Shown here: positions 1 to 8,203 of the stretch, piece after piece
How positions within the stretch are numbered: position 1 is the stretch's first letter
Layout: every line of letters starts with the position of its first letter
Source: Salinihabitans flavidus
GTDB taxonomy: Bacteria > Pseudomonadota > Alphaproteobacteria > Rhodobacterales > Rhodobacteraceae
Direction of reading: 5' to 3'
NCBI RefSeq assembly: GCF_900110425.1
Contig: NZ_FODS01000003.1
Coordinates: forward strand, 1-64,000
Length of the DNA: 64,000 nt
Program-made: the position numbers and the translations under genes
The notes under the pieces: generated by a model
Database searches by the model: none
Seen by the model: the letters and a program-made list of their open reading frames with translations, nothing else
Told to the model about the DNA's origin: nothing

Positions 1-350
1 AGCCGAGGAACCGGAACACGATCATCTCCCGGCCGATGCGCTTCGACATGATCTGTGAGGCGAACGGCATCGAGCACCGGCTGACCAAACCCAACCATCC
101 ATGGACCAACGGCCAGGTCGAGAGGATGAACCGCACGATCAAGGACGCGACGGTCAAGCGCTTCCACTACGACAGCCACAATCAGCTACGCACGCACCTC
201 ACAGACTTCATGGCAGCCTACAATTTCGCCCGGCGGCTCAAAACTCTCGGCGGCCTCACGCCCTACGAATACATCTGCAAGGTCTGGACCTCAGAGCCGG
301 ATCGTTTCATCCTAAATCCGATCCACCAGATGCCGGGACTAAACACCTAG
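1..350 (+). mobile_element. IS481-like transposase, C-terminal part (cut by window edge)
   Basis: The reading frame is open from the left edge to the TAG at 348-350, so the gene starts outside the window. An internal ATG at 36 is probably not the start. The protein shows the end of an rve/DDE integrase core. NHPWTNGQVERMNR carries the catalytic Glu, and the conserved tail has RRLKTLGGLTPYEYI and ends in HQMPGLNT, typical of IS481-family transposases in Alphaproteobacteria. No target duplication or terminal repeat can be assigned because the left end is missing. I cannot tell whether the complete element is intact. Confidence 0.85.
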
Positions 351-448
351 GCGTGCCGAAGCCGGAACGCTTTGCGGTCCGCTGTCGTCATTCTGCCCGG
401 GTCGCTTGCGGCCCGGGCATGCACCTGCCCGGAACGCCCTGCGCCACG

Positions 449-2230
449 TCAATTCCGCAAGAACGATTCCATCGTTATGAGCGCACGCTCCAAACTGGCT
501 TCGTCCACGGAAGACGGGTTTTCATCCATGATGCGGCGCAGATCCTCTGCGCTCGTGATCTGCCCGCGCATGGCATGTGCAAGAAGCGGCACGATTTCCC
601 GAGAAGGACAGGTTCCGATCCGGTAGCGCCAGATCGGGATGTCCTGCGCCCCGGCGCTCAGGCCGCAGCGCGCCCCCGGTGGCAGGTTCCGCCAGAACAT
701 CAGCATCAGATCGGCCAGCGCCGAGGGATCGTCGGCGAAGTAGCCGTGTGCGAGAAAGTCCTCTCCAAGATCGGACATGTCGATGCTGTCGATCAGCGGA
801 GAGACGAGCGTATCCTCACCGCCCTGCCCTGCCCGCCGCAGGTTGCCATGCAACCGCCGCGAGGTTTCGAGTGCCCAGTCTGCCTCGGATGAATAGAGCG
901 TCATGCGCTCGGCGGTCGGGCGCATCGTGGGCAGCATCGCCTCGAAAAGGCCCGCATCCACGTCCGGCGCCGCGAAGATCACCTGCCCGAAGAGCGGGTC
1001 TCCTCCCTCCGGCAGCCCGTTGCGCAGCGACAGAAGCTCCAGCGCGTCGGTCAGGGCCCTGTTGCCCATGCTGTGCGCCACGAGGTGAATCTGCCTGGCC
1101 CCCGACCGATCGACGACATCTTGCAGGAAATCGGCAAGACGGCGCCCGGACAGGCGCACCACTGCCGTGTCGGCGATATAGGCCGCCGTGCGCCCTTGCG
1201 ATGGCCACGAATAAAGCACCGGCACCCCCGGATAGCGCATGTCAAAGGCCAGTTGCGCGGCGCGTTTCGCCGCCGCGTCGAAGCGCACGTTGAATCCATG
1301 CACGAAAACAAAGGCGTCGCGCTCCGGCGCATCGCGGAACTCGCCATTCATGCGCGCGAAGAAATCGTCCCCCTCCAGCGGTTCGATGCTCTGAAGGGTC
1401 ATGTGACGGGTGGGCGAGGGCGAGAATTCCAGCCGCCAGACCGACGGCGCCTCGATCTCGCCGGGCGTATGGGTATCGGGAATGGTCACGGTGACCATTC
1501 CGGTTTCCAGCGTGCCGCGCCCTGCGCCGTAGAAATCAGCGGGCCGGGTGTTGCCCGTGCGGGCGCGGTCAGTCGCGTAGTAGACGTCAACCGTGTGATA
1601 GCCCTGTTCCGATGCGGGGCGGGCGGGCGATGCGGCGGCGGGCGGTGCGGCGGCCGGCGGCGACGCCGCGAACGGCATCGGGCTTGGCGTGGCGGCAAAA
1701 GTGTTGCTCATGGCGGAGCTGCTGCCCTCCATCAGGGCGGTCAGGCGATCCCGCTCGCCGCGCCGTGCGGCCAGGTCCTGCTCGGACGCGGCAGAGGCGC
1801 GCAGGACCCGCATGATCGCGATGATCTGACGGCGGGCGGCGGCCAGCTCGCCGGCCTCCTCGAACAATCGGGCCGCTTGCTCGAACAGGCTGATCGGGTC
1901 ATGCCAGGCCGCCGCCGCGCCTTCGGCCAGTTGGCCAAGCTCGGCCAAAAGCATCGCGGCCTCTCGCGTCTGGCGGGTGTCCCGCAGCAATCGGGCCCGC
2001 ATCAGCAGAAGGTCGAACTGCGGGCGATTCTCCGGGCTGGCACCGATGCCGGCGCGCGCAAGCAACGCCTCGACATCATCGAGCGCCCGGCGCGGCGATG
2101 TCTCCACCAGGGCGTCGATCCTGATCATCTCGGTTGCGAGCATGGCGCCGCTCATCGCCTGGGCGCTGGCGGACCCCGGCGGGGTGTTTCCAAGCGCCAG
2201 AAAGATCACGAGGCAAATCGAACTGCGCAT
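449..2230 (-). CDS. Secreted DUF900 alpha/beta hydrolase
   Basis: This is a 593-residue predicted exported esterase/lipase-like protein. An N-terminal signal peptide ends near SASAQA at about residue 25. A helical region (30-170) and a Pro/Ala-rich linker (about 180-207) precede the DUF900 hydrolase domain. That domain shows the oxyanion motif FVHGFN (about 309-314), SWPSQG, and the nucleophile elbow VAHSMGNR with Ser at about 387. A later Asp (AAPDVD) and His (LAHGYF) could complete the triad. The ATG at 2230 is chosen because AGGA lies about nine bases upstream; an upstream TTG (2239) is less likely. The gene stands alone and its substrate is unknown. Confidence 0.85.
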   Translation of the reverse strand: MRSSICLVIFLALGNTPPGSASAQAMSGAMLATEMIRIDALVETSPRRALDDVEALLARAGIGASPENRPQFDLLLMRARLLRDTRQTREAAMLLAELGQLAEGAAAAWHDPISLFEQAARLFEEAGELAAARRQIIAIMRVLRASAASEQDLAARRGERDRLTALMEGSSSAMSNTFAATPSPMPFAASPPAAAPPAAASPARPASEQGYHTVDVYYATDRARTGNTRPADFYGAGRGTLETGMVTVTIPDTHTPGEIEAPSVWRLEFSPSPTRHMTLQSIEPLEGDDFFARMNGEFRDAPERDAFVFVHGFNVRFDAAAKRAAQLAFDMRYPGVPVLYSWPSQGRTAAYIADTAVVRLSGRRLADFLQDVVDRSGARQIHLVAHSMGNRALTDALELLSLRNGLPEGGDPLFGQVIFAAPDVDAGLFEAMLPTMRPTAERMTLYSSEADWALETSRRLHGNLRRAGQGGEDTLVSPLIDSIDMSDLGEDFLAHGYFADDPSALADLMLMFWRNLPPGARCGLSAGAQDIPIWRYRIGTCPSREIVPLLAHAMRGQITSAEDLRRIMDENPSSVDEASLERALITMESFLRN

Positions 2231-2475
2231 GTCACCCAATCCTTCAAATATGTTGCTGCTAGGCTAAGACAGACCCCTTTTCCGCGCAATCGCCTCAGGC
2301 GGAACAGTTGGCTTTGCGGGAAAATCGCGCAATTTCGCAACAATGGGTCATGGCCCACCGGGGGACGACAGATCGCCCGGTTGACCAAACGGCTTAGTTG
2401 AAGGAGCGACAGATTTGCGTATGGTGGATACATCTTTCCGGGTCGACATCCGGAATTGTAGACAGGGAGACAATC

Positions 2476-4050
2476 ATGACAAAATCGATTTTACTTACCG
2501 CCGCGCTCCTGGCCGGCACCGCGATCGGTGCATCGGCCGAGACCTTGCGCTGGGCACGAGCGGGCGATTCGCTCACCCTTGATCCGCATGCGCAGAACGA
2601 AGGGCCAACCCATACGCTGGCGCATCAGATCTATGAGCCGCTGATCATCCGTGACATGACCGGCGCGTTCGAGGCCGCCCTGGCCACCGATTGGGCCCCC
2701 AGCGAAGACGACCCGAATGTATGGGTATTCAACCTTCGGCAGGGTGTGACCTACCATGACGGCGCGGAATTTACCGCCGAGGATGTGGTGTTTTCGATCA
2801 ATCGCGCGAAGAAGGAACGGTCGGGGATGAAGGAACTGCTCTCCTCGATCGTCGAGGTGCGCGCGGTTGATGATCACACGGTGGAATTCGTGACCGATGG
2901 GCCAAACCCGATCCTTCCGTCGAACCTGACCAATCTGTTCATGATGGACAGCGGCTGGGCCGAGGACAACGACGTTGTTGATGTTCAGGATGTGGATGGT
3001 GGCGAAAAGACCTATGCCACGACCAACGCCAACGGAACCGGCGCGTTCAAGCTGGTCAGCCGTGAACCGGACGTGAAGACCGTGTTGTCCCGCAACGACG
3101 ACTACTGGGGCATGGACCAGTTCCCCATGGAAGTGAGCGAGATCGTCTATACCCCGATTCAGAACGCAGCCACGCGGGTGGCCGCGCTTCTGTCGGGCGA
3201 GGTCGACTTCATTCAGGACGTGCCCGTGCAGGATCTGGAACGCGTGGACAACACGCAAGGCCTTCTGGTCAAGACCGCGCCGCAGAACCGCACGATCTTC
3301 TTCGGGCTGCACCTCGGACCGGATGATATCGACAATGACAATGTCGAGGGGGAGAACCCGCTGGCCGATGTGCGCGTGCGCCGGGCGATGAATCTCGCCA
3401 TCAACCGCGACGCCATCAAGCAGGTGGTCATGCGCGGCCAGAGCGAGCCGGCAGGCATGATCGCGCCGCCCTTCGTCAATGGCTGGACCGAAGAGATGGA
3501 TTCGATCGAAACGGATGTCGATAAGGCAAAATCGCTGATGGAAGAGGCCGGCTATGGCGACGGCTTCTCGATCCAGCTCGATTGCCCGAATGACCGCTAC
3601 GTCAACGACGAGGCGATCTGTCAGGCCGCCGTGGGCATGTTCGGCCAGATCGGCATCACCGTGAACCTCGATGCCAAGCCCAAGGCACAACACTTCCCGC
3701 TGATCTCCTCTGGCGGGACGGATTTCTACATGCTGGGCTGGGGCGTGCCGACCTATGACAGTGAATACATCTTCAACTTCCTCGTGCACACGCGAGGCGA
3801 GGATCGTGGCAGCTGGAACGGCACCGGCTATTCCAACCCCGAGCTGGACGCCAAGATCGAGAGCCTGTCGTCGGAAACCGATCTGGAGAAGCGCGACGCC
3901 ATGATCGCGGAAATCTGGGAAGAGGTGCAGGACGAGGTGCTTTACCTGCCCATTCACCACCAGGTGCTCAACTGGGGCATGACCGAACAGGTGGGCATCG
4001 AAGTGAGCCCCGAAGACGATCCGAAGATGAAATACTTCACCATGAACTAA
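2476..4050 (+). CDS. ABC transporter substrate-binding protein (SBP_bac_5, peptide/nickel type)
   Basis: A 524-residue periplasmic binding protein that opens a five-gene importer operon. The signal peptide ends at ASA-ET (residue 21/22). The mature part follows the SBP_bac_5 fold with the family marks WARAGDSLTLDPH near the N terminus, AALATDW, VTYHDGAEFTAEDVVFS and RVRRAMNLAINRD. The ATG at 2476 follows an ACAGGGAGA ribosome site. Family members bind di- or oligopeptides, nickel chelates, opines or glutathione. The exact ligand cannot be read from sequence, although the complete DppABCDF-like order supports a peptide-like solute. Confidence 0.92.
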   Translation: MTKSILLTAALLAGTAIGASAETLRWARAGDSLTLDPHAQNEGPTHTLAHQIYEPLIIRDMTGAFEAALATDWAPSEDDPNVWVFNLRQGVTYHDGAEFTAEDVVFSINRAKKERSGMKELLSSIVEVRAVDDHTVEFVTDGPNPILPSNLTNLFMMDSGWAEDNDVVDVQDVDGGEKTYATTNANGTGAFKLVSREPDVKTVLSRNDDYWGMDQFPMEVSEIVYTPIQNAATRVAALLSGEVDFIQDVPVQDLERVDNTQGLLVKTAPQNRTIFFGLHLGPDDIDNDNVEGENPLADVRVRRAMNLAINRDAIKQVVMRGQSEPAGMIAPPFVNGWTEEMDSIETDVDKAKSLMEEAGYGDGFSIQLDCPNDRYVNDEAICQAAVGMFGQIGITVNLDAKPKAQHFPLISSGGTDFYMLGWGVPTYDSEYIFNFLVHTRGEDRGSWNGTGYSNPELDAKIESLSSETDLEKRDAMIAEIWEEVQDEVLYLPIHHQVLNWGMTEQVGIEVSPEDDPKMKYFTMN

Positions 4051-4114
4051 GACCGGACGGGCGGCGGGCCTGTGTCCCGCCGCCCTCTGTCTGACCGGAA
4101 TCGGACCCCCCTGC

Positions 4115-5098
4115 ATGCTGGCCTATATCATACGACGTGTCGGACAATCGGTGCTGGTGCTGCTGGTCGTGGGGCTGGTCGCGTTCGCCATGTTCCACTT
4201 TGTCGGCGACCCCATCGACAACATGCTCGGACAGGAACGCACACAGGCCGACATAGAGCGGCTGCGCGTCCAGCTGGGCCTCGACAAGCCCTTCGTGGTG
4301 CAATACTGGCGCTTTCTGGAGCAGGCCGCGCAGGGGAATTTCGGGCTGAGCTATCGTCAGGGACGCCCGGTCGCCGAGATCATGATAGAGCGCCTGCCCG
4401 CCACGCTGGAGCTGGCCTTCGTATCGGGACTTATGGCGCTTGTCGGCGGAATCGCCCTTGGGATTTTCACCGCGATCAACAGGCGCGGAGTTTCCGCCAA
4501 CGTGGTCATGACGGCCTCGCTGATCGGGGTGTCGCTGCCCACCTTCCTGATCGGGATCCTGCTGATCTATGTCTTTTCGGTCGAGCTGGGCTGGCTGCCG
4601 AGTTTCGGACGGGGCGAGGTGACACGCATCGGCGGCTGGACAACGGGATTCCTGACCGAAAGCGGTCTGAAGGCGTTGATCCTGCCGGCGGTCACATTGG
4701 GGCTCTACCAGATGACGCTCATCATGCGGCTGGTGCGCACCGAGATGCTGGAAGTGCTGCGCATGGACTATATCCGCTTTGCACGCGCGCGCGGTATCCG
4801 CGAGAAATCCATCAACTTCCGTCATGCGCTGAAGAACACGCTGGTGCCGGTGGTCACCGTGATGGGGCTGCAAGTGGGCAGCATCATCGCCTTTGCGATC
4901 ATCACCGAAACCGTTTTCCAGTGGCCGGGTGTCGGGCTTTTGTTCATCAACGCGATCCAGTTTGTCGATATCCCTGTGATGGCGGCCTATCTGATGATGA
5001 TCTCGGTGATGTTCGTGGGCATCAACCTGATCGTCGACATGCTCTATTTCGCGATCGACCCGCGGCTTCGGGCCGACCGCACCACCGGGGGACACTGA
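4115..5098 (+). CDS. ABC transporter permease, DppB type
   Basis: A 327-residue inner-membrane permease of the peptide/nickel family. It starts with the family signature MLAYIIRRVGQSVLVLLVVG, has about six membrane segments and carries the EAA loop (RTEMLEVLRMDYIRFARARG) that contacts the ATPase. It lies 64 bases after the binding-protein gene and one base before the second permease gene, so the genes are surely co-transcribed. Confidence 0.93.
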   Translation: MLAYIIRRVGQSVLVLLVVGLVAFAMFHFVGDPIDNMLGQERTQADIERLRVQLGLDKPFVVQYWRFLEQAAQGNFGLSYRQGRPVAEIMIERLPATLELAFVSGLMALVGGIALGIFTAINRRGVSANVVMTASLIGVSLPTFLIGILLIYVFSVELGWLPSFGRGEVTRIGGWTTGFLTESGLKALILPAVTLGLYQMTLIMRLVRTEMLEVLRMDYIRFARARGIREKSINFRHALKNTLVPVVTVMGLQVGSIIAFAIITETVFQWPGVGLLFINAIQFVDIPVMAAYLMMISVMFVGINLIVDMLYFAIDPRLRADRTTGGH

Positions 5099-5099
5099 C

Positions 5100-6053
5100 A
5101 TGGCGGAAACACGTGTCGAAACGCGCGCCGGCGCGCGACCGTCCCGGCTCCGCCGGGCCTGGCAGAGCGATTTCACCTGGTCCTTCCGCCATTCGCCCGT
5201 GGCCGTGGCGGCCTTTGGCGTCGTGATGATCCTGATCCTCGGCGCGGTTTTTGCGCCGCTGATCGCGCCGCACAACCCCTTCAACCCCGCCACTCTGAAT
5301 CTGATGAATGGCTTTACCCCGCCCGGCCAGGCCAATGAGTTCACCGGCGAGCTGTTCCTTCTGGGCACGGACGATCAGGGGCGCGACGTGTTTTCCACCA
5401 TCCTCTACGGGATGCGCATATCGCTCTTCGTGGGGGTGTCCGCGGTTCTGCTGGCCATGCTGCTGGGCGTGATGCTTGGCCTGATGGCGGGATATGTCGG
5501 GGGGTGGACGGAATCCATCATCATGCGCGTTGCCGACGTGCAGCTGACATTCCCGGCAATCCTCGTGGCGATGCTGATCTTCGGAATTGCCAAGGGAATC
5601 ACGCCCCCCGAATACCGCAACGAAATGGCGATCTGGGTGCTGATCCTTGCCATCGGCCTGAGCGACTGGGTGCAGTTCGCCCGCGTGGTGCGCGGTGCCA
5701 CTCTGGTCGAGAAGAACAAGGAATACGTGCAGGCGGCGAAACTGATCGGGCGGTCGCCGTTTGCTATCATGCTGCGCCATATCCTGCCAAACGTTCTGAA
5801 CCCGGTTCTGGTGATCGCGACCATTTCGCTGGCACTGGCCATTATCGCCGAGGCGACGTTGAGCTTTCTTGGCGTGGGCGCGCCCCCGACCAAGCCAAGC
5901 CTTGGCACGCTGATCCGCATCGGGCAGGAGTTCATGTTTTCGGGCGAATGGTGGATCCTGCTCTTCCCGGCCACCACTCTTCTGGCGCTGGCGCTGTCGA
6001 TCAACCTGATGGGAGACTGGCTGCGCGATGCCCTGAACCCGAGGCTGAGATGA
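5100..6053 (+). CDS. ABC transporter permease, DppC type
   Basis: A 317-residue partner permease. It has the N-terminal OppC-type cytoplasmic segment, the first membrane helix near residues 38-60, a periplasmic loop ending in LGTDDQGRDVFS, and the EAA loop VEKNKEYVQAAKLIGRS. The start codon is one base after the preceding stop. The stop overlaps the next ATG as ATGA, which indicates translational coupling. Confidence 0.93.
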   Translation: MAETRVETRAGARPSRLRRAWQSDFTWSFRHSPVAVAAFGVVMILILGAVFAPLIAPHNPFNPATLNLMNGFTPPGQANEFTGELFLLGTDDQGRDVFSTILYGMRISLFVGVSAVLLAMLLGVMLGLMAGYVGGWTESIIMRVADVQLTFPAILVAMLIFGIAKGITPPEYRNEMAIWVLILAIGLSDWVQFARVVRGATLVEKNKEYVQAAKLIGRSPFAIMLRHILPNVLNPVLVIATISLALAIIAEATLSFLGVGAPPTKPSLGTLIRIGQEFMFSGEWWILLFPATTLLALALSINLMGDWLRDALNPRLR

Positions 6054-7045
6054 CAGACACACCCGTCCTTTCCGTCCGCGACCTCACGGTCGAAATCCCG
6101 ACGCGCCACGGGGTGCTACGTCCGGTGGACGATATGAGCTTTGATATCCATGCCGGTGAAATCATGGGGGTGGTGGGCGAATCCGGCGCCGGCAAGTCCA
6201 TGACCGGGAACGCCGTGATTGGCCTTCTGGACCCGCCCGCGCGCATCGTGTCCGGCGAGGTCCTGTTGTCCGGCACGCCTGTTCACAAGTTGAAGGGCGA
6301 CGCGCTGCGCCGCCTGCGCGGCAAGCGGATGGGCATGATCTTTCAGGATCCGCAAACCTCTCTCAATCCACTGCTGACGGTGGGCGATCAACTCTCCGAA
6401 ACTATCCTCGAACATCTGAACGTGACCCAGCAGGAGGCACGCAAACGCGCCATCGCGGCACTGGAAGAAGTGGGCATTCCCGCCGCAAGGCAACGGATCG
6501 GCAGCTATCCGCACGAATTCTCCGGCGGGATGCGGCAGCGCGTGGTGATCGCGCTGGCCCTCTGCGCCGAACCCGATCTGGTGATTGCCGATGAGCCGAC
6601 CACCGCGCTTGACGTGTCGGTTCAGGCGCAGATCATCGCGCTGCTCAAGCGGCTTTGCCGCGATCGGGGTGTCGCGGTCATGCTGGTGACGCACGACATG
6701 GGCGTCATCGCAGAGGCCGCCGATCGCGTGGCGGTGATGTATGCCGGGCGAATGGCCGAGCTTGGCCCGGTGCGCGAGGTGCTCACAAACGCCCGTCACC
6801 CCTATACGGCCGGCCTCATGGAATCGACACCGCTGGCCAGCCAGGGCCGCAAACGCCTGCGCCAGATCCCGGGTGCCATGCCGCGCCTTGGCGCCTTGCC
6901 CGGCGGCTGCGCCTTTTCCCCCCGCTGCGACTATGCGCAGGATCGTTGCCGACAGGAACCGGGGCCAACGCTGAAACGATGTGACGGCCGCGCCGCGTGC
7001 TGGTTTCCTCTGAACACGGCCGCCAAAGAGGAGGCGAAGGCATGA
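6050..7045 (+). CDS. ABC transporter ATP-binding protein, DppD type
   Basis: A 331-residue cytoplasmic ATPase. Walker A GESGAGKS is at about 43-50, the signature FSGGMRQRV follows near 160, and Walker B ends in ADEPTTALD. The C-terminal oligopeptide-type extension has the Cys-rich [16 protein letters not shown] segment found in this family. The ATG at 6050 overlaps the stop of the DppC-type permease gene. It probably forms a heterodimer with the next gene product. Confidence 0.93.
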   Translation: MTDTPVLSVRDLTVEIPTRHGVLRPVDDMSFDIHAGEIMGVVGESGAGKSMTGNAVIGLLDPPARIVSGEVLLSGTPVHKLKGDALRRLRGKRMGMIFQDPQTSLNPLLTVGDQLSETILEHLNVTQQEARKRAIAALEEVGIPAARQRIGSYPHEFSGGMRQRVVIALALCAEPDLVIADEPTTALDVSVQAQIIALLKRLCRDRGVAVMLVTHDMGVIAEAADRVAVMYAGRMAELGPVREVLTNARHPYTAGLMESTPLASQGRKRLRQIPGAMPRLGALPGGCAFSPRCDYAQDRCRQEPGPTLKRCDGRAACWFPLNTAAKEEAKA

Positions 7046-8007
7046 GCGCGATCATCAAGGTCGAGAATCTGACCCGCATCTTCGATGTATCGAAACCATG
7101 GCTCAACCGGATGATCGAACGGCAGCCCAAGGCGCTGCTCACCGCCGTGTCGGAGGTGAGTTTCGATGTCGAGCGCAACAGCGTCTATGCGCTGGTTGGC
7201 GAAAGCGGATCGGGCAAATCCACGATCGGGAAAATCATCGTCGGGCTGGTGGCGCCCTCCGAGGGCACGGTGGAGGTCGAAGGCGTCGATCTGGCAAGCG
7301 AGAGCGACGCGGACAAGATCGACGCCGTGCGCGCCGATATCCAGATGATCTTTCAGGATCCCTATGCCTCGCTGAACCCTCGCTGGCGCGTGCGCGACAT
7401 TATCGCCGAGCCGGTCGCCGCACGGGGTGGAAAGACTGCGGGGCTGGCCGAGAGGCTTCTCGAACAGGTCGGGTTGTCGGCGGCGGATGCCGGCAAATAT
7501 CCCCATGAGTTTTCGGGCGGGCAACGTCAACGTATCTGCATCGCCCGCGCCCTGTCGTCAGAGCCGAAGATCATCGTCTGCGACGAACCGACCTCCGCCC
7601 TCGACGTGTCGGTGCAAAGCCAGGTCCTGAACCTCATGTCCGACCTGCGCGAGGAATTCGGGCTCACCTATCTTTTCATCAGTCACGACCTCACCGTGGT
7701 GCATCACATGGCGGATATGATCGGGGTGCTCTACCTTGGGCGCCTTGTCGAAGAGGCCCCGCGCGACAGGCTCTTCAGCGCCCCGAAGCATCCCTACACA
7801 CAGATGCTGTTCGACGCGGCGCCGCGCATGGACGCCTTCGGCCGCGAGGTGGAGCCCCCCAAGGGTGAGATACCCGATGCGATCAATCCACCAAGCGGCT
7901 GCGCCTTTCACCCGCGTTGCCCCCTTGCGATCCCGCGTTGCAGTCAGGAGCGCCCCGAGATGCGCAAGATCGGCCAAACGCGCGTCGCCTGCCATATGGC
8001 GGAATAG
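7042..8007 (+). CDS. ABC transporter ATP-binding protein, DppF type
   Basis: A 321-residue second ATPase of the importer. It has Walker A GESGSGKS, signature FSGGQRQRICIARAL, Walker B CDEPTSALD, an H-loop in ISHDLTVVHHMAD and the C-terminal Cys motif GCAFHPRCPLAIPRC. The start is coupled to the previous stop by an ATGA overlap and follows AGGAGGCGAAGGC. It is the last gene of the operon. No clear hairpin terminator is visible after it. Confidence 0.93.
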   Translation: MSAIIKVENLTRIFDVSKPWLNRMIERQPKALLTAVSEVSFDVERNSVYALVGESGSGKSTIGKIIVGLVAPSEGTVEVEGVDLASESDADKIDAVRADIQMIFQDPYASLNPRWRVRDIIAEPVAARGGKTAGLAERLLEQVGLSAADAGKYPHEFSGGQRQRICIARALSSEPKIIVCDEPTSALDVSVQSQVLNLMSDLREEFGLTYLFISHDLTVVHHMADMIGVLYLGRLVEEAPRDRLFSAPKHPYTQMLFDAAPRMDAFGREVEPPKGEIPDAINPPSGCAFHPRCPLAIPRCSQERPEMRKIGQTRVACHMAE

Positions 8008-8203
8008 CGAAGACGGCCCTGACGGTCCGCGCCCCCGCCCCGCCGGCCGGCCATTTTGCACAAACCGTTTTCCGATCGGCCCTGCCCACCCGTTCTGCGA
8101 AGGGCACACCAATACCGCAAATCAGCGACCGGGATGGATTGAAGGGCACCGCAAATCGCATGAGTCCTTTTCCAACACCTGATTTTCCGGCTATTCGGTA
8201 TCC

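Noticed and set aside
449-450. Complete IS element at the left edge
   Set aside because: Only the 3' part of the transposase is in the window and no inverted repeat pair can be matched; the next gene is unrelated.
2491-4116. Minus-strand frame of 541 codons opposite the peptide-type binding protein
   Set aside because: Shadow of the substrate-binding gene, which has a signal peptide, ribosome site and operon partners.
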